64,000 nt of DNA from Cladopsammia gracilis (Eukaryota > Cnidaria > Anthozoa > Scleractinia > Dendrophylliidae): NCBI GenBank assembly GCA_022457155.1, contig JAJGOT010000274.1, positions 311,001-375,000 on the forward strand, written 5' to 3'. Under the pieces are notes generated by a model, which saw only the letters and a list, made by a program, of their open reading frames with translations, was not told the origin of the DNA and made no database searches. Both the position numbers and the translations under genes were made by a program. This document shows positions 53,206 to 64,000 of this stretch, piece after piece; the first letter of the stretch is position 1; every line of letters begins with the position of its first letter.

Positions 53206-54830
53206 TTTTTTCAGTTAGGTAACATTCCTACTGTTTAATATCTCTTTTTCACAGCGATGATTTTTAAGGCGTACGATTATGAATTCTATGTCTTTTTAGG
53301 AACATGTTGCAGCATAAATTTCATTGTATCGAGCGTCAAAAAGTGTAACGTAATGTAATCTTATCTCACCTAATGTAGACTGTGGTCAGATATTTGACAC
53401 GCTAGATCAAGCGCGCTTGGCTAATATCCTTTACGATGTGTTTAATGTTTGTCCAGTCTGGTTTGTCAAACTGGTTGCTTCAGGACATTTGGTATTATTT
53501 TTTGTTATAGCACTACGTTTTAAGAAAGGGAAAATAGACTTTGAGGTAAGCTGACATTGCTCACTGAGAATGGTTGTATATGCGATCGTATGCTGTACGT
53601 TTACAATGAAGTTTTGTTGAAATAACGTGTTTGTTAATTTCCATGTTATATCGCCAAATGTCACCAAATATACAACTAAATTGGATTAAAAGATTCTCAA
53701 GGAGAAAAACAGAAGCAGTAGTTTGGAGAAAAAGTGCGGGATTAGTTGATTACGGTTAAGCAATTTTGATTACGTGACATGCGGTCAAGAAATATTCAAA
53801 GTTTCGATTCGATTCTGGTGGAATTTTGTCGTTGTTTTGTCTTTTTATTTCATATTTTTCTGCGTTCATCACTTTTGGCTACTTTTTTCTTCCTATTTTC
53901 AGATGATAAAGCAAGCTAAAGCAAGCTCCTGGTCATAATCATGAAAACACGATATTTCTGTCGGGACAGTGTCCCTTTAGTTAAAAATGTCCTCGGTTAA
54001 TTTACCCCATTTGCAAGTTACATAAGAGACTGACTAAATTAAACAACAATAGGTTTTAACGAACTAGCGCTTTCAGTTTCCTTGTAGGTTGACAAACAAA
54101 TATAGAACTTTTCAATATGTGCTTGTAAAAGCGATCAGAAATAATCCAAATCTATTTTGTTTAATAATTTTGTCAAAAAAGGTATTTCGTAGCTCATCAT
54201 ATAACATACAGTGCATACAGTGAAATAAACTTCAACCGAATTAAGTGTACAGTGGGTGCAAATTCTAACTAAAGGTGTTCAGGAGTTTTAGGGATTGTAA
54301 TTCGACCATTTTCAATTCTTAAGGTATGATTTCCTATCCCGAATTTAGAAGTAATTTCTCTAGGTTCAGGATATGGTTAATTAAATCGGAGTATTTCGTT
54401 TCACTTTTAAAGATCGAATAAAATTTATTTTTTTTATTTACATTAATTAGATTGAGTTAGTGATTTTTTAGACGTGTAAAAATGTTCTATTTTGCCTTTG
54501 ACAAGAAAAAAGATGGGATGCTTTCTTGAGCTATATCATTAGAAATGATAAAGCAGAGTTTTGCAATACTATCATCAGGTTGATTTTCCAGGTCAAACAA
54601 ACCAAACAGTCAGATTTCAGTGAGGTTCGGGGTTTTAGTTCATTTTTGTTTTTACTTTTTTAGGCCTCATTTTGGTTCATTTTGGTCAGAAGATTCGTGC
54701 CCAATTTAGTCTCTGCTTAAAGAGATAATTGTGGTACGGATAGTCCTTAGATTTTTCCTATCGATGGTTTTAATATATCTGGTATTTTGTTAACAGTGAC
54801 ATTAAAACAAAAGTTAAGATGAGGGGATGA
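53206..54830. other. Intergenic A/T-rich stretch
   Basis: Only short frames, none with recognisable motifs, no inverted-repeat ends found. Confidence 0.45.
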
Positions 54831-55099
54831 ACACTGAGTAAGTTTACAAGAACTAGATTTCCACCTGAAACAGATTTTGACGATAAGATTGATGATGATC
54901 CCAATAATGAAAACAGAGAACAAAGTTGTAAAGAATTTTACTTGAAAGGAGGAATGAAACTTTTTCGCAGAATGAAAGCTAAATCATTCATTTAGTTATG
55001 TTTAATAAAAAGGATGCTGAAGATTAATTGCAGAGAGCTCTTGATGCTTATCCCATGTAAAAATAAGATTTCAGCAAGTTAAACATGTTATATTCGAAA

Positions 55100-55538
55100 G
55101 GAAAGAAAGGAGAACTCTTAAGAAAAAGCCATGGGAGATCCTGAAAATAAGGAACGTGATCAGTTAGATACTGTAGCTCCGTCTGCTCAACATAACGATG
55201 AGCAAGATATAAGTGAAGAAACACAATACAGTGAACTGTTTGGTTGTTTTAACCCACGTTTAGATAACAATCACCAAGGGAACAATCTTTTAAGTAATGC
55301 TGGAATTTTTTCAGTCTACAGCAAATGATAATTAAAAGCTGGTAATTAATCGTATGGAAAAAAAGAACTTGTTCATTCTTTGAACAGAGAACAAATGGAG
55401 TTTTTTTACCATATGTTACTCTCTGTTAAAAACGACGAGAAGCAATTGACACTTTTTTAAGTAGTGGCGCGGGTTTAGGGAAGACAACAGTAGCACAATG
55501 TTTGTGTGTAGCTCTTGATAATAAACCAGTCGAGTAGA
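55100..55538 (+). pseudogene. PIF1-like (Helitron-type) helicase remnant
   Basis: The frame from 55380 reads LNREQMEFFYHMLLSVKNDE followed, after a one-base shift, by TFLSSGAGLGKTTVAQCLCV, with the Walker A box GAGLGKTT. This N-terminal order (LN-x-EQ..F, then GxGxGKT) is typical of PIF1-family helicases, which in animals also occur within Helitrons. Upstream 55130-55325 holds a 65-codon acidic frame that may belong to it. The remnant is cut at 55539 by a MITE, and no later helicase motifs were found. Confidence 0.6.
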
Positions 55539-55752
55539 ATAGACCTCTTTCATAATGGCGGCCAATTTATTTATTCTGTTATATGTATGCGGGAGCTTAA
55601 TAAGCTCCTGATGTATGCTAATTAGCCTCACTGACCTCACTTTGGAGTAAACATTCTTTTGAATTTTGCACACGCTAACGAGGCCAATAAGGCTGATTAA
55701 CATACATATAAAAGAATAAATAAATCGGCCGCCATTATGAAAGAGGTCTATG
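55539..55752. mobile_element. MITE, ATAGACC..GGCGGCC family, copy 1
   Basis: ATAGACCTCTTTCATAATGG.. GGCCAATTTATTTATTC and the inverse (AATAAATAAATCGGCCGCC..ATTATGAAAGAGGTCTAT) are about 50-bp ends. The interior contains GCTAACGAGGCCAATAAGGC. It is about 60-70% similar to the copy at 59209 and is inserted at the end of the helicase remnant. Confidence 0.85.
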
Positions 55753-55814
55753 CCTCCTTCTCAGGATAATTTGTCAAAACTCCTAGCGAGATGTGACCCC
55801 AAGTCACCGATAGA

Positions 55815-56370
55815 TGACATAGATAGCTAGATAAACTTTATTTAACCACGGACAATTCATCAGCCATTTACGGAAAAGATCAAACTATAACTACACAACT
55901 ATAAGATTAACTTTAACTATGAACTACACTATATTAAAAAGCTGCTTTCCGTGAATGCCGTGCCTTCGAGAACTTTGCTGATTGCGCTTTTGAACGACCC
56001 CAAGGATTCCACGCACCTGGCGCCACAAAAACTAAAACTATAATTGCGCGTGGTAGTCGAACATTAAGTTCGTTCTCGGAGTCCCTCAGCTTGTAGCTTG
56101 TATTGCGCTCAGAGAATTTCGATGCTTAATAGTCCGGAGCTAACCCATGTAGGCATTTGAATACCATGGTGGCCTTTTGAATGTTTCGCTGGCGGTCATG
56201 ATTATTCTAACAACTGGCCTGCATCAGCATCATAATTTGAGAATGTCGGAACGCGGGCTGCTCTATTTTGCAATTTTTGCAACTTGTCTTGTAAAGTTAC
56301 CCCAAATCACGGGACCTCGTGTGAAACATTCTCATTTCTCGACTCTTTCTGGTATTTCTTGGTTTTTAAG
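55815..56370 (-). repeat. Possible retroelement 3' end and unassigned flank
   Basis: On the minus strand a GTGGTTAAATAAAGTTTATC signal is followed by TAGCTATCTATG-type simple sequence, the usual form of a LINE or SINE tail. The region inward (55940-56170) has no clear ORF. The 149-codon plus-strand frame at 56177 overlaps the fold-back element at 56371 and is not convincing. Confidence 0.35.
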
Positions 56371-56518
56371 AACCTATAGAGGTTTTGCACGGCAGCCATG
56401 TTGCATAGCAGGAACAATGAAAATGTTTTGCATTAGAAAGAACATTCTTTCCCATAGGGAAAAGAATCTATTGTTCCTGCCATGCAACATGGCTGCCGTG
56501 CAAAACCTCTATTGGTTA
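56371..56518. mobile_element. Fold-back MITE, CCTATAGAGGTTTTGCACGG
   Basis: AACCTATAGAGGTTTTGCAC, GGCAGCCATGTTGCAT and GGAACAATG are repeated inverted at 56470-56518, giving nearly perfect 48-bp arms around a 50-bp loop. Confidence 0.85.
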
Positions 56519-56834
56519 TTGTGTCGTGCTGTGGGTATTTGCCTTTTGAATCTTTTTGCAGGGAATGGCAAACGAATGTACCCAATTGTAAAACGCACGT
56601 GCAAAAACATCGTTTTCGCTCATTAAACCTTTTGTTTTGTGCCGTTCTTGCTGCCGCTGCCGTCGTGGTTGCTTGAGCTCCCTATTTTTCCTTCGCTCCC
56701 CACTGTATCTGAATGCCTGAAACAGGCTGGGCGTTCCATTACACTTACTAACCCTGTCATTGGTGCACAGATATGATGTACTGCAGCTAATTAAGAGGTT
56801 TCCATAAAACAGGCACAGACAACTTTCCACTATA

Positions 56835-57998
56835 GATTTTACAAAACTTTATTTAGCAACAATTCTTATAAAATCCTCTACAGTACAAAATGGTGACATC
56901 ATAAAAAGGACCCAAATAACTCACTTTGCACTCACTTTTAGTTACTCTTTTATATATCAAAACTTCTTGAAAACAATAAATAATGGGGTCTTATTATAAA
57001 TAACGGGACAGCGGTCTTACTAAGACTAAGGCCAGCATATGGGGACACAAACCCAAGTTACCAAGCCTCCTCTCCGCCATAATAACAGAGAGAAGAGGAG
57101 GGCCTGGTACTTGGGATGATGGTGAAAGCCGACAGCATCGGCGAACTACGAAAAGGGAACTCTCTAGGAACAAAAATGCCGAACCAAGCTCACAACAGGT
57201 TCGCATATTTTCCAAGAGCGACTACTGACTTAAAATGCAACGTTTTAGTCAACTGCATGACTTTATGGACTTTATTAAATAAAGATATATTTTCTTTCGC
57301 ATTCCGTGGTACGTAATGAAGCCAGCGTTTATGAACCCGCTAGTTGTAAGTTAATGCGATCAACTCGAAACTCGCCCACACATCTCTCGCAGCCAAGCCT
57401 GCCAAAACCAAGACCCAGCTTTCACCTCAAAACTACCAAGCACCAAACGCGACCAGACGCCGGACATAATACAAGCCAGCTTAAAAAACATTCACACTTC
57501 TTCGTATTAACAACATCCTTGCAGAGCAACATTCCATCACCCATCGCAACTGAATAGTTACGATGCAACCACAAACACGCCAACAAATATATGTACACCA
57601 AACGCTATTCTCTGCCTCGTCCTTCCTGATTTTTGATATTGTGATTCCCAACTTTCCAATACAAATAAAAAAGTTACTCTCAGAACAATCCCGTCAATAA
57701 AATGCGAAGAGCTACAGTCACAAGTATTCTAGAGTTTTTGGTGAAGTTCTAGGAAAAATTCACAATCGGAACAATTTATTGTTGAAACGATTTACACAAA
57801 TCCTTTTTTGCGATCATTGTTTTTTTTTAATGACGTGAACAGTAAGAGAAGCGAGGCCATTTAAAAATTAGTAAAACGGACGGGATTGAAGACTGAAAGT
57901 TCACTTTTCAAGAGAAAAACTGGCTGACAACAGATATTGACAAATAAGTAAAAAGTATCAAATCCATGGTCTTCAAGTTTCCAGCAGTTGGCATGTGC
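56835..57998 (-). other. Probable 3' UTR of TMEM131
   Basis: This lies directly after the stop codon, without recognised insertions. A minus-strand AATAAAG occurs at about 56847-56853 (TTTATTTAG on the plus strand is its complement), giving a UTR of about 1.1 kb. Frames within it on either strand are short. An earlier polyadenylation site near 57770 is also possible. Confidence 0.45.
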
Positions 57999-60900
57999 TT
58001 ATTCCGAGGTGGGAGACCACGTAGATGGAACACCGGAGGGATTCCAGATGCTACTCCCCAAGGAAACCAGGGGCTCATAGGAGAGTTGAACTGGAGAATC
58101 TTGGTTCTGCTGTGGCTGCACTGGGTAGGACGCAAATGATGCCGTAGATGCAGTTGGAAGGGCATCTGCCGTGGAGCCCGGGCCAAGGTAGCCACTTCCC
58201 CAGATGGAGGACACATCAGGTGGGGGCGTCCAGGTCACCTCCTGGGTGCTGAATGGAGACTTGGGTCCCGTAGCAGCAGCACCACCAGACCAGTCAGCAG
58301 GCATCTTACTGAACAATGCATCAACAGCATCAGCCTCAGAACTCGTAGGCTGCACCGGCGTTACAGGTGGATAAACAGACCATCCATCACTGTCAAGAGG
58401 GGATTTGCCTGCATCCCAGATCTCAGCCATAGTTTTGTTGCTGGTCACGGCGCCACCGTTCATATTGCTGGCATCTAAGAAGTTCACCCAGTTGTTGGAA
58501 CGCCATGCGCTCTTTCCGTGAAACTGATCATCCGCGGCGCGAGAGGACGAGCTGAACAGACTGTCAGGGTTATTGTAGCATTTGTCATTGGGGTTCCACA
58601 AGTTGGGATGTCCACTTGGGTAACTTCTGTTCCGTGTTGCACCACTGTCGGACAAGCCCAAATCACTCAGATCAAACGGACGTACCTTCTCCTCCAAAGA
58701 AGCTGGTTGTTTCTTCAGGCTTTTGCGGGGGAAGGACTGACTCTCCAGCAACGACGGGCGGGAGGTAGGCAGAAAGTGGGAAGGAACCATCCTGTCAGGC
58801 TGCTCACCCACAGGACTGCAGGGTGACAAGGGGGGGTCTGGGGGCAGTGCCCAAGGGCTGCGTCTCAGGCTGGACAGGCCAAGGTCATCTCCAGTTTTAC
58901 TAGATTTTCTGGCGCCTAAGAACAGGTAAAATAGAATGTTAAAAAGCAATGAACAACACGATAACAACAGCTTATTTCACTGACGGTTAGATCCGGGTAA
59001 ATTTGCAATAAATGTTTTATCTAGATCAAATGATTTGTTCTCAAAAGAAAGGAGAGAGTTCGCAATATAGGTAAAAGTTAATGTCCTTAGAAATGGCCTC
59101 TCCACAAGCTGTGCTCGTTACGTCAAGGTTTGGAGTAGGCGTTGTGAAGTCCAGTCCAACGATCCTAACGGTTGCACATGACAACGGTTTCAAAAGGTTT
59201 TTCGTTTCATAGACCGTATTCATAAATGGCGGCCGATTTATTTATTCTTTTATATTCATGCTAATCAGCCCAACTAGCCTCATTTTAGAGCAAAAATTCT
59301 TTTGAATTTTGCACATGCTAACGAGGCTAGTTGGGCTGATTACCATGAATATAAGAGAATAATAAACCGGCCACCATTTTCGAATAGGGTCTATATACGT
59401 CAAGACATCTGACTGATGCTTTTCCAACCTGCGATCAGACTTATGTTAATTCTCATAAATGGAGAGTTCTTCCAGATAAATTCGCTATATCCAGCTATTA
59501 GTATTATTGGGCTTGCACTGTATTGGATTAATTTGTTTTTGTTCTTTTATAGTCTTACCTGCCGCCGACCAAGATGGACCAACCCCACCTTCTAGAGGTA
59601 CTGACTTGGTGCCCTTAACACGTGACTTGTTCCCCTTCGCTCCCGGCGGTTTAACCTGCTCCGCACCATTTGAACTATCGCTGCTGACTATGCTACTGTA
59701 ACTGCTACTGCGGCTGCTGCCGCTCAACAGAGTTGGAGAGGTGGGAGGAGGTGAGTCTGACAGAGTTGTAGACAAGGCTGACGATTTGTTGTAAGCCTTC
59801 CTCTTGTTGAGTTCTTGCTCGTCAAAGTTGTTCTCCTTGGAAGAAGCCTGCATATTCTTGCCCAATGCCAGTGACATAACTGCCGCAGCAATGGCATGAG
59901 GTGATGTCGCTCCTGGGTGTCGCATTTCGCTCGTCTTTACACCGTCAGGGCTGTTAGCATTGCTGTGATTTTTGCTGATTTGTCCATTGTTCTGGTTTTT
60001 CGCTGGAACATCTAAGTTCTTCGGTCTCCCGACACTGCATGCTGACTGAGCATCTCCTCTCTTGGGCTTGCTACCAGCATTCTCTGTTACACTCTTGCGG
60101 TTCTTTCCTCTGTCTTTTCCACTCTCGACTGTCTCAGCAGCAGCCGTATGACTGACATGCTTGGTACAGACCAGTTGTGCATCAGTGGGCAGACTTCCTT
60201 GTCGTGTCCTGTTTGTCTCCTTTGATGGCTGCTGTATTCTGACATCTGGTACTGACTTGTCCGATGAGCCATCGCTGCAACTATCATCAGACATTGCACC
60301 TTCATCGTCCTTACTCTTAGCTGTTGCACTTTCTTTCACCTTCATTTTCTTGTCCTTCTCATCTTTCTTGTTAATAGCTTTTGTTCTTCGTTTCTGTTTT
60401 CCCTTAAGTTCTTTGGAGTCCTTCCAATCCCTCTTAGGTACTGACTCGCACCTATTTGGAATAACTACACTTATGATTTCATCGTTAACATTTTCAGGGT
60501 AAGATTTGATCTTCTCCTCCGCTCTTTTACTGTCTTCCGCTGCTCTCTGTTCATTTCTCTTTGGCTCAGCAACCTTTCGACTTGTGCTTCCAAACGTGTC
60601 CGTTGTGTTCCTTACGGCTGCTGCAGTTTTTGATTTGCTATCTTTGACTCCAGAACATGTTTTACTCTCCAGGGGAGGGCTGGTCGACCTAGCCCCTCGA
60701 GAATCTGTGTTTTCAACCGTATTTGACTGAGCTTTTACAGGCATTTCAATTCTTGTGTTCCGATTTCGCGTTACGTTGGTTTCTTGTCGTGTAGCACTAG
60801 CTGCTGGTGTTTTTATATTATTATTTGTGGGTAAATTATTTGATAAGCTTGCAGCAGTCGTGCTGTCACTGCTTGAAGGTCTGTCAGCTGTCAATGGTGT

Positions 60901-63112
60901 TGTTTCCCTGCTGTCCCGTGTTTCTCTTTTTGATCTCTTTTGCCCGACTGTTGACTCTTCTTTCACAAGAACCCTGGAGACAAATGACAAAAGAAAATTA
61001 CAAAACATGTAGACAGCCACAGTAATAATAGTTATTATACATTGGTGTCACTAGCTCGATTTTGATTGGCTATAAGCACGCAGCTAATTATTGCTTGCTG
61101 TTTCTGTTACGTCATATCTACAGACAATAGTTTTACGATGCAGAAGTGATGTCATAACTACAGACAATAGTTTTATGCATGCAGAAGTGTGCGCTCTTGT
61201 CTTTACAAGTGCAGCTCAGGAATATGCATAATAAAACAATTATTGGATTCGGTTTTCGCATGATAGCGATAATTATCAAGACCAAAGTTTGTGTTATCCG
61301 CCTCAGCCTTCGGCTTCAGCAGATAACACAAACTTCGCCTCAGCCTTCGCCGAAGCCGAAGGCTGAGGCGGATAACACAAACTTTGGCCTTGATAATTAT
61401 CGCTATCATGCGAAAACCGAATCCAATAATTGTTAATTAAAGCAAAGCTGTATACTTCGATTATTTCCTACTTTTTACTTGTCATCAAATTCAACAGAGC
61501 TAATTTGTAAGTTGATCTCCTTAGTGTCTGCGCAAAGAAAGTGGAGTACAACTCACTTGTCCTTCTTGACTCCAGCGATGGCATTCAGATCAAATAACGG
61601 CTCTCGTTCTTCCTCTTTCAATTGTAACAGTTGCATTTCAGGATGCGACAGGAACACGAGCCGGCGTGCCTCAGCATAAGCAGCAACCACAACAGCTAAG
61701 AATACCACACCCATAAGTACAACAGCGATCACTTGGACAACTGGTTCCCAGGAATTGCGGCCCAGAGCAGACGAACACAGGGGAAGGAGGTGGGTAGGAA
61801 TTGTCGCTACAAGTGTAAATTCCATGACAGGACCTAAGGTGGTTTTGACTTCCAGTTTGCGAGTTACTCTGGACATTGAAAAGTCTGGTGTAAACCTGAA
61901 ATGAAGAAAAAGAGACGAAAAATTAATCCTCAGCAGCGATGAGGGCTGATTGTTTTGTGCTGACTATATAAAAAAAAAAAACGAGAAAAGGCATGTGGCA
62001 CTTAAAAGCCTTGCTATGTTTTTGGCACAGTGTCTGTCCGCCATCATTCGAGGGATTCTTCACAAGTTTATGTTCAATTTTGCGATATTCATGTTTAGTT
62101 GAAGAACAGTGAGTTGATCATAAAAATATTTGTTACATCCGAAATCTGACGATTGTTGCAATGACAGACTCATCAAACGATTTTTCTTTAAAAATTAAAA
62201 TCAACATGATCAAATCTTCACTTACGTGATTTCAATTTTCCGTGATGTATTGGGTTTGAGGATAAAAGACTTGCAGTTCATAATTTTGAAGCCATATCCT
62301 TCACACTCGTAGCCGTTAATACTAAGTGAGCTGATAAATACCGCCAGTTGACCCGGATTGGTGGCTGTTAATGTCTTCATGACAGACAATGACGGCAGCG
62401 ATCGGGAACGCGGGGCTTCTTCTAATACAGAACAAATACAAAAGGAATTAAAAACATGACATGTCTACAAGCCACACCCAACAAAACAAAACAAATGTCA
62501 AAGTACACTGTGAGAAGTCCCTTGCTAAACTTATCAGAGCAAAGAACATTGCTTTTGTTATTTGAACATGTACACTGCTATTTCACTTCATATCGTCAGA
62601 TCAAAGCTCCAAGCCTACGAAATAAGGCCACAATGATGCAGGTTTTTATAAAGAAATTACCAAAATCAGCCGTGCTTGTACTAAACTAGAAAAAGACTAG
62701 CAAAACAGGGTTTCTACGATTACCTTGCTAACTTAAGCACGCAACATTTGTTTCAGAAACAAAGTTTTTTTCGTTAAGTCAGCATAACAATGATATCGGG
62801 AAAAGAGTTTTGCAGGAGGCTAAGCAAAAAAAATTATAGGAACGGCTAGAAGATCAAACTTACAGCTGACAACATTAAGATAAAAGACGACACAATACTG
62901 AAAACATGCAAAGTTTACAGACAACAGTAAAAGGAAGAGATTACAAGTCAGAAGTGAATATAGATAACTTACTGTGACAATCTGACAGCTGACTCGGCTT
63001 AATCTCAAATAGTAAGTTACTGTGGGACCCAGGCCTCTTGCCATTTAGAGTAAACTCTCCCCGGGCTCCTTGTCCCTGCACTACTATTCCATCTAAAACG
63101 GTGAGGTTGTTC
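57999..63112 (-). CDS. TMEM131: TMEM131, 3' part (five exons, gene continues off the right edge)
   Basis: Exons 62973-63112, 62226-62421, 61557-61895, 59559-60973 and 57999-58915 join in phase, giving about 1,000 residues. The first reads NNLTVLDGIVVQGQG, the second NGYECEGYGFKIMNC and the third FTPDFSMSRVTRKLEVKT, all close to the last extracellular domain of animal TMEM131. Exon three then has HLLPLC and a single transmembrane helix (VVQVIAVVLMGVVFLAVVV). The long cytoplasmic tail is Lys/Ser-rich and disordered with conserved patches SSYSSIVSSDSS and SSIWNPSG. In other animals TMEM131 helps collagen secretion, with the tail contacting TRAPPC8. It appears intact as far as seen. Two MITEs lie in its introns. 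Confidence 0.9.
59209..59395. mobile_element. MITE, ATAGACC..GGCGGCC family, copy 2
   Basis: ATAGACCGTATTCATAAATGG and the inverse ending TTTTCGAATAGGGTCTAT bound 187 bp, with the same interior as 55539-55752 (AATTTTGCACATGCTAACGA, GGCTAGTTGGGCTGATTA). It is intronic in TMEM131. Confidence 0.85.
61235..61434. mobile_element. 200-bp fold-back MITE in a TMEM131 intron
   Basis: AACAATTATTGGATTCGGTT, CGCATGATAGCGATAATTAT and CAAAGTTTGTGTTATCCGCC are repeated inverted on the other side of a GCCTTCGGCTTCAGC centre. The arms are about 85 bp and nearly perfect. Centre motifs CCTCAGCCTTCG repeat four times. Confidence 0.9.
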
Positions 63113-64000
63113 CTGGAAACAAAAACATTTAAGAATCAGGCTTGTCATATGATTCAAAATGAGTGAGTGAGTGAGTGTTGAAAGTAATTACACAATTGAG
63201 CGAGTGTCGAAAGTAATTACACAATTGCTTTGAAAACCAAAACCAATCGTGACCTGCTCGCACGCGTTTTCCCGCGCTTGGCGCCGCCGACATGTAATTG
63301 CTTCGAGCTCTGATTGGTTCATTGGATTGTTTACGACTGCTGTGATTGGTCAGAGTTATTACTTTGGTTTTGGTTTCACGACACTAAATTGAAAACTGCT
63401 CTATTGAAACCACCATAAATAATAATTTGTTGGAGAGGGTGTTTCAGCTTCATTTCTCAAACTCATTAATAATTCATCAAGTTTGAACAAAGAAAATCAT
63501 TAGCATGACAATGGTTTGGAAACCCGATCTTAATTAGCAAAGATTCTGGTGATTTTACTCCTTCGTTTTCTCTGTATTTAATGATCAGTTTGAGAAGCTA
63601 AATTAAACACTTGGAAAAGTGTTTGATAAGTTATCCAAACACCTCAAAGTGGGTTACAAAAAACACTCGGCTGCGCCTTGTTTTTTCAACCCAGTTCGTG
63701 GTGTTTGGACATCCTGATGAAACACACTTGCTCATGTTTGATATATTACATGAACAAATAAACGTTTACTGCTACATATTAGTCAATAGCGTTTCCAGTT
63801 TTTAATAAATTGGGGGGGGGGGGGAGGAGGGGGGGGGGGGCAATGCGCATTAATAAATGCCCTGCATTGTTGATCCATACAGTATCTATATTTTTTTTAA
63901 ATTTAAAAAGGTTTGGAGACAATTACAGACGTAAACCAGACTGAAAACTAAATGCAACCTCTCCATAGAGTTTGAAGACAACATCAAAAGCAAAACAAAA
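63113..64000. other. Upstream intron of TMEM131
   Basis: No further TMEM131 exon was recognised before the edge. A GAGTGAGTGAGTG tract (63163-63176), a repeat of GTCGAAAGTAATTACACAAT-like sequence, and G-runs at 63812-63840 are present. Confidence 0.45.

Noticed and set aside
56177..56626. 149-codon plus-strand frame
   Set aside because: It runs through a fold-back MITE and has no recognisable domain.
60161..61025. Long plus-strand frames opposite TMEM131
   Set aside because: Shadows of the Lys/Ser-rich cytoplasmic exon on the minus strand, which has splice sites, phase and homology.

Overview
This is a window of an animal nuclear genome. It contains spliced genes with GT-AG introns and consistent codon phases, eukaryotic tRNA genes with internal promoters, and a very dense load of small inverted-repeat transposons, LINE ends and microsatellites. 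The repeat style (G/C-run inverted-repeat elements, GGATCCGCC-type hAT deletion derivatives, L2/CR1-like LINE tails) and the divergence of the proteins suggest a cnidarian, probably a stony coral. That assignment is an inference.

Layout. 1-30 kb is accessory DNA: dozens of MITE-like elements, a tRNA-Ala gene plus a broken relative, a hAT element with its deletion derivatives, a large inverted duplication of an unrecognised TE-associated coding sequence, an 80-bp minisatellite split by a LINE, and a hammerhead-ribozyme-bearing retroelement fragment. Within this lies one likely host gene, a small secreted cysteine-rich protein (core exons 13471-16869, + strand, possible signal-peptide exon at 919-992). 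At 30.8-32.0 kb is an intronless rhodopsin-class GPCR (+) with an NRY motif. Its flanks are repeated directly downstream without the receptor. 33-36 kb holds hairpin elements. 36.4-50.9 kb is a complete ten-exon DHHC palmitoyltransferase gene of the ZDHHC2/15/20 type (-, 366 aa), with a long AT-rich 3' region and TE-filled introns. A second tRNA-Ala lies at 51.0 kb. 51.2-56.8 kb is intergenic with MITEs, a tandem duplication and a broken PIF1-like helicase. 56.8-63.1 kb is the 3' part of TMEM131 (-, five exons), continuing past the right edge.

The three conserved genes (receptor, palmitoyltransferase, TMEM131) all concern membranes or secretion, but nothing indicates they work as a unit. The most informative non-genic signals are the hammerhead ribozyme at 26756-26800, the receptor-less tandem copy at 32625-33295, the inverted duplication at 22128-27143 with a filled and an empty insertion site in its two arms, the hAT parent with internal-deletion MITEs in the same window, the MITEs that carry a tRNA-like Pol III promoter, and a duplicated palmitoyltransferase exon.
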